The translations under genes were made by a program, and so were the position numbers. The notes beneath the pieces are model-generated. The model saw only the letters and a list, made by a program, of their open reading frames with translations. It was not told the DNA's origin and searched no databases. A DNA stretch of 64,000 bases, taken from Blastocladiella emersonii ATCC 22665 (taxonomy: Eukaryota; Blastocladiomycota; Blastocladiomycetes; Blastocladiales; Blastocladiaceae). The stretch is from positions 310,001 through 374,000 of the forward strand of contig JANHCV010000017.1 of NCBI GenBank assembly GCA_025594325.1, read 5' to 3'. Positions 22,511 through 37,203 of this stretch are shown here, in pieces; the first letter of the stretch is position 1, and each line of letters opens with the position of its first letter.

Positions 22511-25500
22511 ACAGTATCGAACGAACAAGATATCTTACCATGGAAATATAGTTAACCAGCCACGCAAATGATTGTCATGCCACTTAATCAAAACCATACT
22601 CAAATGGTCGATTACCCTCACGTCCAAGCGGCCAAGGACCCAAACCGCCAGATACCCAAATCTACGACCACGTTGCGCACACTCCACTAGCCAACTCTTC
22701 GATCCCCTAATTATGGAGCCCGTCGTCAAAGTCCACGGTCCAATCAACGAGGTAAACAGCGAACTTGTCAAACTGCCAACCTGCCAACCAAACACCCACG
22801 CCGCTTCTCAAGCCACGGTGGGCCCGCGCATTTGCGTTGCCGTCCCAGCCAACGAAGGAATGACTGATGAGCCCTGGTAGCCTGCTAGACTGACAGCCTG
22901 ACAGCGCCCGCTCAGTTGCTATTATCTATCTCGTAGGTAGTCTGGGAGGAGTTCGTTAGTCGATACGCGACCAGTCTCCTCCTGGCTGCCCGCTCTGCTG
23001 CCATCTCCAAGGCCCGCATGAAGATGGGCCAGGGAGGTTTACGAGCATTTCCTATCTCTCCTCTCTCCGTGTGAAACCATTCACCCGCGGACGGATGCGC
23101 ACCACGCACCGTGCACCGCGCACCGCGCACCGCGCACCGCGCACCGTGCACCGCGCACCGCGCACCGCGCACAGCGCACCGCGGACAGCGCACCGCGGAC
23201 AGCGCCCGATGCACCACACGCTGCGCACACGGCGCCAACGGCCACGCTGGTGTCACGCACACACACTCGCATGAACGGCAAGCAGGCAAGGCTTCCTCAA
23301 CTCAACCATGATCCATCGTCCATGTCTGCTCGCTCCAACGGGTGCGCCTGCCTACCCTCCCAGTGCCATCGATTGATTGATTCATGTCCAGTGCTGCCCA
23401 TGCTTTCATGGCCGCGGGGTCCGTCAGAACGCCTTGCAATGCGTGCGCCTGCATGCACCTGCACTGCAGAGCGCTGCAGAGGGCTGCACAGCGCTGCGGA
23501 GGGCTGCAGAGGGCTAAGGCGGCAGGGCTTCTCCTCCTGCAGGGGACAGTACCAAGGCCAAGGAGTGCTAGTGACTACTAACGGAATGGTGATTGGCCCC
23601 CTTCACACGCTCCTGGCAGGACTGCGTGTGGGCGTGCGGGCGTTTGTGCGTGCGTGCCTTGATTCGTCCACCATCATACGCGCAAAGTGACCAAGTGACC
23701 AAGTGACCAAGTGACCAAGGTGACCAAGGTGACCAAGGTGACCAAGGTGACCAAGGTGACCAAGTGACACACAAGCACCAAGCTAGGGTGGCCGGGCGGC
23801 CATGGAACGTACTGCATGGGAACCATTACCGTGGACTGGCCGCGGCCATTTATCGCAGCACAGCCCTGCCTGGCTCAGGACGCGGCGGGCGTGGGAGGCA
23901 GGCAGGGTAGATCGGTAGCAGCAGCAGGACCTGGCTAGCTGGCTGTCAAACAACACAAGTGAAGGGGTGCGTGAGGGAGGGTGTGTTGAATGAATGGATG
24001 GGTGGATGCAGGCAGAGAGAGACCTTCATACGTGTCGTGGGTGATGAGGATTGGTTGGCCACCATCCACCAACGCCATGGCATGGCTGCGGGTGTCGCTG
24101 CGTGCGCCTTGGCGGGTGGTGTTGGTGGGTGGGTGGTCTTGGTGGGTGCTGTGGTGGTAGTGGAGCTAGAGTGGTGCCGTGGGGCTCTTGGGGTCCCCTT
24201 TCCTTCCTGTCTGGCCTAGGTGGGTCGGCGGACGCAGCGCGCATGCGGGCAAGGTAACAACATTGCTCACGCAATGGATCATGTATTTTATGGCAAGTAG
24301 TCTGCGAAGCAGAGACGGGGATGTCCGGCCCAATCGGACCCTCCACGGATCACAATATGCACGCAATGAATTGACTGATGATAGGGATGTACCAAACCAG
24401 CCACGTAGACAATTGTCGTGGTTGTCGAACAAAACCATATTCAAATCTTTGGCAACGCGCCTGTCCAGCTAGCCAGGGACCCATGAATCACAGTATCGAC
24501 CCAACAAGATATTAGACCATGGTAATATAGTAAACCAACCTCGTACATAATTGTCATGGTACTCAAACAAAACCATATTCAAGTCTTTGCTTTCCCGCAT
24601 ATCCAGCTGGCCAGGGACCCATAAATCACAGTATCGAACGAACAAGATATCTTACCATGGAAATATAGTTAACCAGCCACGCGGACAATTGTCATGGTAC
24701 TCAATCGAGACCACATTCAAGTCTTTGCTCTCCCGCATGTCAAGCTGGTTGAAGGCCCATTAATCACAGTATCGACCCAACAAGATATTTGACCATGGAA
24801 ACATAGTAAACCAGCCACGCGGATAATTGTCATGGTACTCAATCAAAACCATATTCATATTTTTGCTTCCCCGTATGTCAAGCTGGTTGAAGACCCATAA
24901 CTCACAGTATCGACCCAACAAGATATTTGACCATGGAAACATAGTAAACCAGCCACGCGGATAATTGTCATGGTACTCAATCAAAACCATATTCATATTT
25001 TTGCTTCCCCGCATGTCAAGCTGGTTGAAGACCCATAAATCACAGTATCGAACCAACAAAATATCTGACCATGGAAATATAGTTAACCAGCCACGCGGAC
25101 AATTGTCATGGTACTCAATCGAAACCACATTCAAGTCTTTGCTCTCCCGCATGTCAAGCTGGTTGAAGGCCCATTAATCACAGTATCGACCCAACAAGAT
25201 ATTTGACCATGGAAACATAGTAAACCAGCCACGCGGATAATTGTCATGGTACTCAATCAAAACCATATTCAAGTCTTTGCTTTCCCGCACGTCCAGCTGG
25301 TTGAAGGCCCATAAATCACAGTATCGACCCAACAAAGTATCTGACAACCGAAATATAGCAGACAATCCACGCAGACAATTGTCATGCCACCTAATCAAAA
25401 CCATATTCAAGTCTTTGCTTTCCCACATGTCAAGCTGGTTGAAGGCCCATAAATCACAGTATCGAACCAACGAAATATCTGACCATGGAAATATAGTAAA

Positions 25501-25593
25501 GCAGCCACGCAGATAATTGTCATGGTACTTAATCAAAACCATATTCATATTTTTGCTTCCCCGCATGTCAAGCTGGTTGAAGGCCCATAAATC
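22511..25593 (+). repeat. Macrosatellite unit U9 (3,083 bp)
   Basis: +14 core with A at the A/G site. The block is 24352-25731, ten monomers with the long entry, of the same type as U1 and U3. Confidence 0.94.
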
Positions 25594-28124
25594 ACAGTAT
25601 CGAACGAACAAGATATCTTACCATGGAAATATAGTTAACCAGCCACGCAAATGATTGTCATGCCACTTAATCAAAACCATACTCAAATGGTCGATTACCC
25701 TCACGTCCAAGCGGCCAAGGACCCAAACCGCCAGATACCCAAATCTACGACCACGTTGCGCACACTCCACTAGCCAACTCTTCGATCCCCTAATTATGGA
25801 GCCCGTCGTCAAAGTCCACGGTCCAATCAACGAGGTAAACAGCGAACTTGTCAAACTGCCAACCTGCCAACCAAACACCCACGCCGCTTCTCAAGCCACG
25901 GTGGGCCCGCGCATTTGCGTTGCCGTCCCAGCCAACGAAGGAATGACTGATGAGCCCTGGTAGCCTGCTAGACTGACAGCCTGACAGCGCCCGCTCAGTT
26001 GCTATTATCTATCTCGTAGGTAGTCTGGGAGGAGTTCGTTAGTCGATACGCGACCAGTCTCCTCCTGGCTGCCCGCTCTGCTGCCATCTCCAAGGCCCGC
26101 ATGAAGATGGGCCAGGGAGGTTTACGAGCATTTCCTATCTCTCCTCTCTCCGTGTGAAACCATTCACCCGCGGACGGATGCGCACCACGCACCGTGCACC
26201 GCGCACCGCGCACCGCGCACCGCGCACCGTGCACCGCGCACCGCGCACCGCGCACAGCGCACCGCGGACAGCGCACCGCGGACAGCGCCCGATGCACCAC
26301 ACGCTGCGCACACGGCGCCAACGGCCACGCTGGTGTCACGCACACACACTCGCATGAACGGCAAGCAGGCAAGGCTTCCTCAACTCAACCATGATCCATC
26401 GTCCATGTCTGCTCGCTCCAACGGGTGCGCCTGCCTACCCTCCCAGTGCCATCGATTGATTGATTCATGTCCAGTGCTGCCCATGCTTTCATGGCCGCGG
26501 GGTCCGTCAGAACGCCTTGCAATGCGTGCGCCTGCATGCACCTGCACTGCAGAGCGCTGCAGAGGGCTGCACAGCGCTGCGGAGGGCTGCAGAGGGCTAA
26601 GGCGGCAGGGCTTCTCCTCCTGCAGGGGACAGTACCAAGGCCAAGGAGTGCTAGTGACTACTAACGGAATGGTGATTGGCCCCCTTCACACGCTCCTGGC
26701 AGGACTGCGTGTGGGCGTGCGGGCGTTTGTGCGTGCGTGCCTTGATTCGTCCACCATCATACGCGCAAAGTGACCAAGTGACCAAGTGACCAAGTGACCA
26801 AGGTGACCAAGGTGACCAAGGTGACCAAGGTGACCAAGGTGACCAAGTGACACACAAGCACCAAGCTAGGGTGGCCGGGCGGCCATGGAACGTACTGCAT
26901 GGGAACCATTACCGTGGACTGGCCGCGGCCATTTATCGCAGCACAGCCCTGCCTGGCTCAGGACGCGGCGGGCGTGGGAGGCAGGCAGGGTAGATCGGTA
27001 GCAGCAGCAGGACCTGGCTAGCTGGCTGTCAAACAACACAAGTGAAGGGGTGCGTGAGGGAGGGTGTGTTGAATGAATGGATGGGTGGATGCAGGCAGAG
27101 AGAGACCTTCGTACGTGTCGTGGGTGATGAGGATTGGTTGGCCACCATCCACCAACGCCATGGCATGGCTGCGGGTGTCGCTGCGTGCGCCTTGGCGGGT
27201 GGTGTTGGTGGGTGGGTGGTCTTGGTGGGTGCTGTGGTGGTAGTGGAGCTAGAGTGGTGCCGTGGGGCTCTTGGGGTCCCCTTTCCTTCCTGTCTGGCCT
27301 AGGTGGGTCGGCGGACGCAGCGCGCATGCGGGCAAGGTAACAACATTGCTCACGCAATGGATCATGTATTTTATGGCAAGTAGTCTGCGAAGCAGAGACG
27401 GGGATGTCCGGCCCAATCGGACCCTCCACGGATCACAATATGCACGCAATGAATTGACTGATGATAGGGATGTACCAAACCAGCCACGTAGACAATTGTC
27501 GTGGTTGTCGAACAAAACCATATTCAAATCTTTGGCAACGCGCCTGTCCAGCTAGCCAGGGACCCATGAATCACAGTATCGACCCAACAAGATATTAGAC
27601 CATGGTAATATAGTAAACCAACCTCGTACATAATTGTCATGGTACTCAAACAAAACCATATTCAAGTCTTTGCTTTCCCGCATATCCAGCTGGCCAGGGA
27701 CCCATAAATCACAGTATCGAACGAACAAGATATCTTACCATGGAAATATAGTTAACCAGCCACGCGGACAATTGTCATGGTACTCAAACAAAACCATATT
27801 CAAGTCTTTGCTTCCCCGTATGTCAAGCTGGTTGAAGACCCATGACTCACAGTATCGACCCAACAAGATATTTGACCATGGAAATATAGTTAACCAGCCA
27901 CGCGGACAATTGTCATGGTACTCAATCGAAACCACATTCTAGTCTTTGCTCTCCCGCATGTCAAGCTGGTTGAAGGCCCATAAATCACAGTATCGACCCA
28001 ACAAGATATTTGACCATGGAAATATAGTAAAGCAGCCACGCAGATAATTGTCATGGTACTTAATCAAAACCATATTCATATTTTTGCTTCCCCGCATGTC
28101 AAGCTGGTTGAAGGCCCATAAATC
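25594..28124 (+). repeat. Macrosatellite unit U10 (2,531 bp, six monomers)
   Basis: +14 core with G at the A/G site. The block is 27435-28262, six monomers with the long entry. It has a distinctive T at 27940 (ACATTCTAGTC instead of ACATTCAAGTC), found elsewhere only in U14. Confidence 0.94.
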
Positions 28125-31100
28125 ACAGTATCGAACGAACAAGATATCTTACCATGGAAATATAGTTAACCAGCCACGCAAATGATTGTCATGCCACTTA
28201 ATCAAAACCATACTCAAATGGTCGATTACCCTCACGTCCAAGCGGCCAAGGACCCAAACCGCCAGATACCCAAATCTACGACCACGTTGCGCACACTCCA
28301 CTAGCCAACTCTTCGATCCCCTAATTATGGAGCCCGTCGTCAAAGTCCACGGTCCAATCAACGAGGTAAACAGCGAACTTGTCAAACTGCCAACCTGCCA
28401 ACCAAACACCCACGCCGCTTCTCAAGCCACGGTGGGCCCGCGCATTTGCGTTGCCGTCCCAGCCAACGAAGGAATGACTGATGAGCCCTGGTAGCCTGCT
28501 AGACTGACAGCCTGACAGCGCCCGCTCAGTTGCTATTATCTATCTCGTAGGTAGTCTGGGAGGAGTTCGTTAGTCGATACGCGACCAGTCTCCTCCTGGC
28601 TGCCCGCTCTGCTGCCATCTCCAAGGCCCGCATGAAGATGGGCCAGGGAGGTTTACGAGCATTTCCTATCTCTCCTCTCTCCGTGTGAAACCATTCACCC
28701 GCGGACGGATGCGCACCACGCACCGTGCACCGCGCACCGCGCACCGCGCACCGCGCACCGTGCACCGCGCACCGCGCACCGCGCACAGCGCACCGCGGAC
28801 AGCGCACCGCGGACAGCGCCCGATGCACCACACGCTGCGCACACGGCGCCAACGGCCACGCTGGTGTCACGCACACACACTCGCATGAACGGCAAGCAGG
28901 CAAGGCTTCCTCAACTCAACCATGATCCATCGTCCATGTCTGCTCGCTCCAACGGGTGCGCCTGCCTACCCTCCCAGTGCCATCGATTGATTGATTCATG
29001 TCCAGTGCTGCCCATGCTTTCATGGCCGCGGGGTCCGTCAGAACGCCTTGCAATGCGTGCGCCTGCATGCACCTGCACTGCAGAGCGCTGCAGAGGGCTG
29101 CACAGCGCTGCGGAGGGCTGCAGAGGGCTAAGGCGGCAGGGCTTCTCCTCCTGCAGGGGACAGTACCAAGGCCAAGGAGTGCTAGTGACTACTAACGGAA
29201 TGGTGATTGGCCCCCTTCACACGCTCCTGGCAGGACTGCGTGTGGGCGTGCGGGCGTTTGTGCGTGCGTGCCTTGATTCGTCCACCATCATACGCGCAAA
29301 GTGACCAAGTGACCAAGTGACCAAGTGACCAAGGTGACCAAGGTGACCAAGGTGACCAAGGTGACCAAGGTGACCAAGTGACACACAAGCACCAAGCTAG
29401 GGTGGCCGGGCGGCCATGGAACGTACTGCATGGGAACCATTACCGTGGACTGGCCGCGGCCATTTATCGCAGCACAGCCCTGCCTGGCTCAGGACGCGGC
29501 GGGCGTGGGAGGCAGGCAGGGTAGATCGGTAGCAGCAGCAGGACCTGGCTAGCTGGCTGTCAAACAACACAAGTGAAGGGGTGCGTGAGGGAGGGTGTGT
29601 TGAATGAATGGATGGGTGGATGCAGGCAGAGAGAGACCTTCATACGTGTCGTGGGTGATGAGGATTGGTTGGCCACCATCCACCAACGCCATGGCATGGC
29701 TGCGGGTGTCGCTGCGTGCGCCTTGGCGGGTGGTGTTGGTGGGTGGGTGGTCTTGGTGGGTGCTGTGGTGGTAGTGGAGCTAGAGTGGTGCCGTGGGGCT
29801 CTTGGGGTCCCCTTTCCTTCCTGTCTGGCCTAGGTGGGTCGGCGGACGCAGCGCGCATGCGGGCAAGGTAACAACATTGCTCACGCAATGGATCATGTAT
29901 TTTATGGCAAGTAGTCTGCGAAGCAGAGACGGGGATGTCCGGCCCAATCGGACCCTCCACGGATCACAATATGCACGCAATGAATTGACTGATGATAGGG
30001 ATGTACCAAACCAGCCACGTAGACAATTGTCGTGGTTGTCGAACAAAACCATATTCAAATCTTTGGCAACGCGCCTGTCCAGCTAGCCAGGGACCCATGA
30101 ATCACAGTATCGACCCAACAAGATATTAGACCATGGTAATATAGTAAACCAACCTCGTACATAATTGTCATGGTACTCAAACAAAACCATATTCAAGTCT
30201 TTGCTTTCCCGCATATCCAGCTGGCCAGGGACCCATAAATCACAGTATCGAACGAACAAGATATCTTACCATGGAAATATAGTTAACCAGCCACGCGGAC
30301 AATTGTCATGGTACTCAATCGAGACCACATTCAAGTCTTTGCTCTCCCGCATGTCAAGCTGGTTGAAGGCCCATTAATCACAGTATCGACCCAACAAGAT
30401 ATTTGACCATGGAAACATAGTAAACCAGCCACGCGGATAATTGTCATGGTACTCAATCAAAACCATATTCATATTTTTGCTTCCCCGTATGTCAAGCTGG
30501 TTGAAGACCCATAACTCACAGTATCGACCCAACAAGATATTTGACCATGGAAACATAGTAAACCAGCCACGCGGATAATTGTCATGGTACTCAATCAAAA
30601 CCATATTCATATTTTTGCTTCCCCGCATGTCAAGCTGGTTGAAGACCCATAAATCACAGTATCGAACCAACAAAATATCTGACCATGGAAATATAGTTAA
30701 CCAGCCACGCGGACAATTGTCATGGTACTCAATCGAAACCACATTCAAGTCTTTGCTCTCCCGCATGTCAAGCTGGTTGAAGGCCCATTAATCACAGTAT
30801 CGACCCAACAAGATATTTGACCATGGAAACATAGTAAACCAGCCACGCGGATAATTGTCATGGTACTCAATCAAAACCATATTCAAGTCTTTGCTTTCCC
30901 GCACGTCCAGCTGGTTGAAGGCCCATAAATCACAGTATCGACCCAACAAAGTATCTGACAACCGAAATATAGCAGACAATCCACGCAGACAATTGTCATG
31001 CCACCTAATCAAAACCATATTCAAGTCTTTGCTTTCCCACATGTCAAGCTGGTTGAAGGCCCATAAATCACAGTATCGAACCAACGAAATATCTGACCAT

Positions 31101-31207
31101 GGAAATATAGTAAAGCAGCCACGCAGATAATTGTCATGGTACTCAATCAAAACCATATTCAAGTCTTTGCTTTCCCGCACGTCCAGCTGGTTGAAGGCCC
31201 ATAAATC
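28125..31207 (+). repeat. Macrosatellite unit U11 (3,083 bp)
   Basis: +14 core with A at the A/G site. The block is 29966-31345, ten monomers with the long entry. It is the first block in which the monomer before the exit has a TACTCAATC...TTCAAGTC...CACGTCCAG second half instead of TACTTAATC...TTCATATT...CATGTCAAG. Confidence 0.93.
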
Positions 31208-34152
31208 ACAGTATCGAACGAACAAGATATCTTACCATGGAAATATAGTTAACCAGCCACGCAAATGATTGTCATGCCACTTAATCAAAACCATACTCAA
31301 ATGGTCGATTACCCTCACGTCCAAGCGGCCAAGGACCCAAACCGCCAGATACCCAAATCTACGACCACGTTGCGCACACTCCACTAGCCAACTCTTCGAT
31401 CCCCTAATTATGGAGCCCGTCGTCAAAGTCCACGGTCCAATCAACGAGGTAAACAGCGAACTTGTCAAACTGCCAACCTGCCAACCAAACACCCACGCCG
31501 CTTCTCAAGCCACGGTGGGCCCGCGCATTTGCGTTGCCGTCCCAGCCAACGAAGGAATGACTGATGAGCCCTGGTAGCCTGCTAGACTGACAGCCTGACA
31601 GCGCCCGCTCAGTTGCTATTATCTATCTCGTAGGTAGTCTGGGAGGAGTTCGTTAGTCGATACGCGACCAGTCTCCTCCTGGCTGCCCGCTCTGCTGCCA
31701 TCTCCAAGGCCCGCATGAAGATGGGCCAGGGAGGTTTACGAGCATTTCCTATCTCTCCTCTCTCCGTGTGAAACCATTCACCCGCGGACGGATGCGCACC
31801 ACGCACCGTGCACCGCGCACCGCGCACCGCGCACCGCGCACCGTGCACCGCGCACCGCGCACCGCGCACAGCGCACCGCGGACAGCGCACCGCGGACAGC
31901 GCCCGATGCACCACACGCTGCGCACACGGCGCCAACGGCCACGCTGGTGTCACGCACACACACTCGCATGAACGGCAAGCAGGCAAGGCTTCCTCAACTC
32001 AACCATGATCCATCGTCCATGTCTGCTCGCTCCAACGGGTGCGCCTGCCTACCCTCCCAGTGCCATCGATTGATTGATTCATGTCCAGTGCTGCCCATGC
32101 TTTCATGGCCGCGGGGTCCGTCAGAACGCCTTGCAATGCGTGCGCCTGCATGCACCTGCACTGCAGAGCGCTGCAGAGGGCTGCACAGCGCTGCGGAGGG
32201 CTGCAGAGGGCTAAGGCGGCAGGGCTTCTCCTCCTGCAGGGGACAGTACCAAGGCCAAGGAGTGCTAGTGACTACTAACGGAATGGTGATTGGCCCCCTT
32301 CACACGCTCCTGGCAGGACTGCGTGTGGGCGTGCGGGCGTTTGTGCGTGCGTGCCTTGATTCGTCCACCATCATACGCGCAAAGTGACCAAGTGACCAAG
32401 TGACCAAGTGACCAAGGTGACCAAGGTGACCAAGGTGACCAAGGTGACCAAGGTGACCAAGTGACACACAAGCACCAAGCTAGGGTGGCCGGGCGGCCAT
32501 GGAACGTACTGCATGGGAACCATTACCGTGGACTGGCCGCGGCCATTTATCGCAGCACAGCCCTGCCTGGCTCAGGACGCGGCGGGCGTGGGAGGCAGGC
32601 AGGGTAGATCGGTAGCAGCAGCAGGACCTGGCTAGCTGGCTGTCAAACAACACAAGTGAAGGGGTGCGTGAGGGAGGGTGTGTTGAATGAATGGATGGGT
32701 GGATGCAGGCAGAGAGAGACCTTCGTACGTGTCGTGGGTGATGAGGATTGGTTGGCCACCATCCACCAACGCCATGGCATGGCTGCGGGTGTCGCTGCGT
32801 GCGCCTTGGCGGGTGGTGTTGGTGGGTGGGTGGTCTTGGTGGGTGCTGTGGTGGTAGTGGAGCTAGAGTGGTGCCGTGGGGCTCTTGGGGTCCCCTTTCC
32901 TTCCTGTCTGGCCTAGGTGGGTCGGCGGACGCAGCGCGCATGCGGGCAAGGTAACAACATTGCTCACGCAATGGATCATGTATTTTATGGCAAGTAGTCT
33001 GCGAAGCAGAGACGGGGATGTCCGGCCCAATCGGACCCTCCACGGATCACAATATGCACGCAATGAATTGACTGATGATAGGGATGTACCAAACCAGCCA
33101 CGTAGACAATTGTCGTGGTTGTCGAACAAAACCATATTCAAATCTTTGGCAACGCGCCTGTCCAGCTAGCCAGGGACCCATGAATCACAGTATCGACCCA
33201 ACAAGATATTAGACCATGGTAATATAGTAAACCAACCTCGTACATAATTGTCATGGTACTCAAACAAAACCATATTCAAGTCTTTGCTTTCCCGCATATC
33301 CAGCTGGCCAGGGACCCATAAATCACAGTATCGAACGAACAAGATATCTTACCATGGAAATATAGTTAACCAGCCACGCGGACAATTGTCATGGTACTCA
33401 ATCGAGACCACATTCAAGTCTTTGCTCTCCCGCATGTCAAGCTGGTTGAAGGCCCATTAATCACAGTATCGACCCAACAAGATATTTGACCATGGAAACA
33501 TAGTAAACCAGCCACGCGGATAATTGTCATGGTACTCAATCAAAACCATATTCATATTTTTGCTTCCCCGCATGTCAAGCTGGTTGAAGACCCATTAATC
33601 ACAGTATCGAACCAACAAAATATCTGACCATGGAAATATAGTTAACCAGCCACGCGGACAATTGTCATGGTACTCAATCGAAACCACATTCAAGTCTTTG
33701 CTCTCCCGCATGTCAAGCTGGTTGAAGGCCCATAAATCACAGTATCGACCCAACAAGATATTTGACCATGGAAATATAGTAAACCAGCCACGCGGACAAT
33801 TGTCATGGTACTCAATCGAAACCATATTCAAGTCTTTGCTTTCCCGCACGTCCAGCTGGTTGAAGGCCCATAAATCACAGTATCGACCCAACAAAGTATC
33901 TGACAACCGAAATATAGCAGACAATCCACGCAGACAATTGTCATGCCACCTAATCAAAACCATATTCAAGTCTTTGCTTTCCCACATGTCAAGCTGGTTG
34001 AAGGCCCATAAATCACAGTATCGAACCAACGAAATATCTGACCATGGAAATATAGTAAAGCAGCCACGCAGATAATTGTCATGGTACTCAATCAAAACCA
34101 TATTCAAGTCTTTGCTTTCCCGCACGTCCAGCTGGTTGAAGGCCCATAAATC
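31208..34152 (+). repeat. Macrosatellite unit U12 (2,945 bp)
   Basis: +14 core with G at the A/G site. The block is 33049-34290, nine monomers with the long entry. The block appears to match that of U18 in monomer order and variants. Confidence 0.93.
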
Positions 34153-37100
34153 ACAGTATCGAACGAACAAGATATCTTACCATGGAAATATAGTTAACCA
34201 GCCACGCAAATGATTGTCATGCCACTTAATCAAAACCATACTCAAATGGTCGATTACCCTCACGTCCAAGCGGCCAAGGACCCAAACCGCCAGATACCCA
34301 AATCTACGACCACGTTGCGCACACTCCACTAGCCAACTCTTCGATCCCCTAATTATGGAGCCCGTCGTCAAAGTCCACGGTCCAATCAACGAGGTAAACA
34401 GCGAACTTGTCAAACTGCCAACCTGCCAACCAAACACCCACGCCGCTTCTCAAGCCACGGTGGGCCCGCGCATTTGCGTTGCCGTCCCAGCCAACGAAGG
34501 AATGACTGATGAGCCCTGGTAGCCTGCTAGACTGACAGCCTGACAGCGCCCGCTCAGTTGCTATTATCTATCTCGTAGGTAGTCTGGGAGGAGTTCGTTA
34601 GTCGATACGCGACCAGTCTCCTCTTGGCTGCCCGCTCTGCTGCCATCTCCAAGGCCCGCATGAAGATGGGCCAGGGAGGTTTACGAGCATTTCCTATCTC
34701 TCCTCTCTCCGTGTGAAACCATTCACCCGCGGACGGATGCGCACCACGCACCGTGCACCGCGCACCGCGCACCGCGCACCGCGCACCGTGCACCGCGCAC
34801 CGCGCACCGCGCACAGCGCACCGCGGACAGCGCCCGATGCACCACACGCTGCGCACACGGCGCCAACGGCCACGCTGGTGTCACGCACACACACTCGCAT
34901 GAACGGCAAGCAGGCAAGGCTTCCTCAACTCAACCATGATCCATCGTCCATGTCTGCTCGCTCCAACGGGTGCGCCTGCCTACCCTCCCAGTGCCATCGA
35001 TTGATTGATTCATGTCCAGTGCTGCCCATGCTTTCATGGCCGCGGGGTCCGTCAGAACGCCTTGCAATGCGTGCGCCTGCATGCACCTGCACTGCAGAGC
35101 GCTGCAGAGGGCTGCACAGCGCTGCGGAGGGCTGCAGAGGGCTAAGGCGGCAGGGCTTCTCCTCCTGCAGGGGACAGTACCAAGGCCAAGGAGTGCTAGT
35201 GACTACTAACGGAATGGTGATTGGCCCCCTTCACACGCTCCTGGCAGGACTGCGTGTGGGCGTGCGGGCGTTTGTGCGTGCGTGCCTTGATTCGTCCACC
35301 ATCATACGCGCAAAGTGACCAAGTGACCAAGTGACCAAGTGACCAAGGTGACCAAGGTGACCAAGGTGACCAAGTGACACACAAGCACCAAGCTAGGGTG
35401 GCCGGGCGGCCATGGAACGTACTGCATGGGAACCATTACCGTGGACTGGCCGCGGCCATTTATCGCAGCACAGCCCTGCCTGGCTCAGGACGCGGCGGGC
35501 GTGGGAGGCAGGCAGGGTAGATCGGTAGCAGCAGCAGGACCTGGCTAGCTGGCTGTCAAACAACACAAGTGAAGGGGTGCGTGAGGGAGGGTGTGTTGAA
35601 TGAATGGATGGGTGGATGCAGGCAGAGAGAGACCTTCATACGTGTCGTGGGTGATGAGGATTGGTTGGCCACCATCCACCAACGCCATGGCATGGCTGCG
35701 GGTGTCGCTGCGTGCGCCTTGGCGGGTGGTGTTGGTGGGTGGGTGGTCTTGGTGGGTGCTGTGGTGGTAGTGGAGCTAGAGTGGTGCCGTGGGGCTCTTG
35801 GGGTCCCCTTTCCTTCCTGTCTGGCCTAGGTGGGTCGGCGGACGCAGCGCGCATGCGGGCAAGGTAACAACATTGCTCACGCAATGGATCATGTATTTTA
35901 TGGCAAGTAGTCTGCGAAGCAGAGACGGGGATGTCCGGCCCAATCGGACCCTCCACGGATCACAATATGCACGCAATGAATTGACTGATGATAGGGATGT
36001 ACCAAACCAGCCACGTAGACAATTGTCGTGGTTGTCGAACAAAACCATATTCAAATCTTTGGCAACGCGCCTGTCCAGCTAGCCAGGGACCCATGAATCA
36101 CAGTATCGACCCAACAAGATATTAGACCATGGTAATATAGTAAACCAACCTCGTACATAATTGTCATGGTACTCAAACAAAACCATATTCAAGTCTTTGC
36201 TTTCCCGCATATCCAGCTGGCCAGGGACCCATAAATCACAGTATCGAACGAACAAGATATCTTACCATGGAAATATAGTTAACCAGCCACGCGGACAATT
36301 GTCATGGTACTCAATCGAGACCACATTCAAGTCTTTGCTCTCCCGCATGTCAAGCTGGTTGAAGGCCCATTAATCACAGTATCGACCCAACAAGATATTT
36401 GACCATGGAAACATAGTAAACCAGCCACGCGGATAATTGTCATGGTACTCAATCAAAACCATATTCATATTTTTGCTTCCCCGTATGTCAAGCTGGTTGA
36501 AGACCCATAACTCACAGTATCGACCCAACAAGATATTTGACCATGGAAACATAGTAAACCAGCCACGCGGATAATTGTCATGGTACTCAATCAAAACCAT
36601 ATTCATATTTTTGCTTCCCCGCATGTCAAGCTGGTTGAAGACCCATAAATCACAGTATCGAACCAACAAAATATCTGACCATGGAAATATAGTTAACCAG
36701 CCACGCGGACAATTGTCATGGTACTCAATCGAAACCACATTCAAGTCTTTGCTCTCCCGCATGTCAAGCTGGTTGAAGGCCCATTAATCACAGTATCGAC
36801 CCAACAAGATATTTGACCATGGAAACATAGTAAACCAGCCACGCGGATAATTGTCATGGTACTCAATCAAAACCATATTCAAGTCTTTGCTTTCCCGCAC
36901 GTCCAGCTGGTTGAAGGCCCATAAATCACAGTATCGACCCAACAAAGTATCTGACAACCGAAATATAGCAGACAATCCACGCAGACAATTGTCATGCCAC
37001 CTAATCAAAACCATATTCAAGTCTTTGCTTTCCCACATGTCAAGCTGGTTGAAGGCCCATAAATCACAGTATCGAACCAACGAAATATCTGACCATGGAA

Positions 37101-37203
37101 ATATAGTAAAGCAGCCACGCAGATAATTGTCATGGTACTCAATCAAAACCATATTCAAGTCTTTGCTTTCCCGCACGTCCAGCTGGTTGAAGGCCCATAA
37201 ATC
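34153..37203 (+). repeat. Macrosatellite unit U13 (3,051 bp, stray older-type core)
   Basis: Core without the 14, 20 or 16 expansions and with A at the A/G site (35638), unlike its neighbours on both sides. It has two private changes: T at 34624 (CTCTTGG instead of CTCCTGG) and loss of two 9-mers in the TGACCAAGG tract (-18). The block is 35962-37341, ten monomers, of the same type as U11. Confidence 0.94.
35316..35374 (+). repeat. Contracted TGACCAAG(G) minisatellite (-18 form)
   Basis: Three 8-mers, three 9-mers and one 8-mer, 59 bp in all, against 77 bp in the reference. It is the only contracted copy in the window. Confidence 0.94.
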
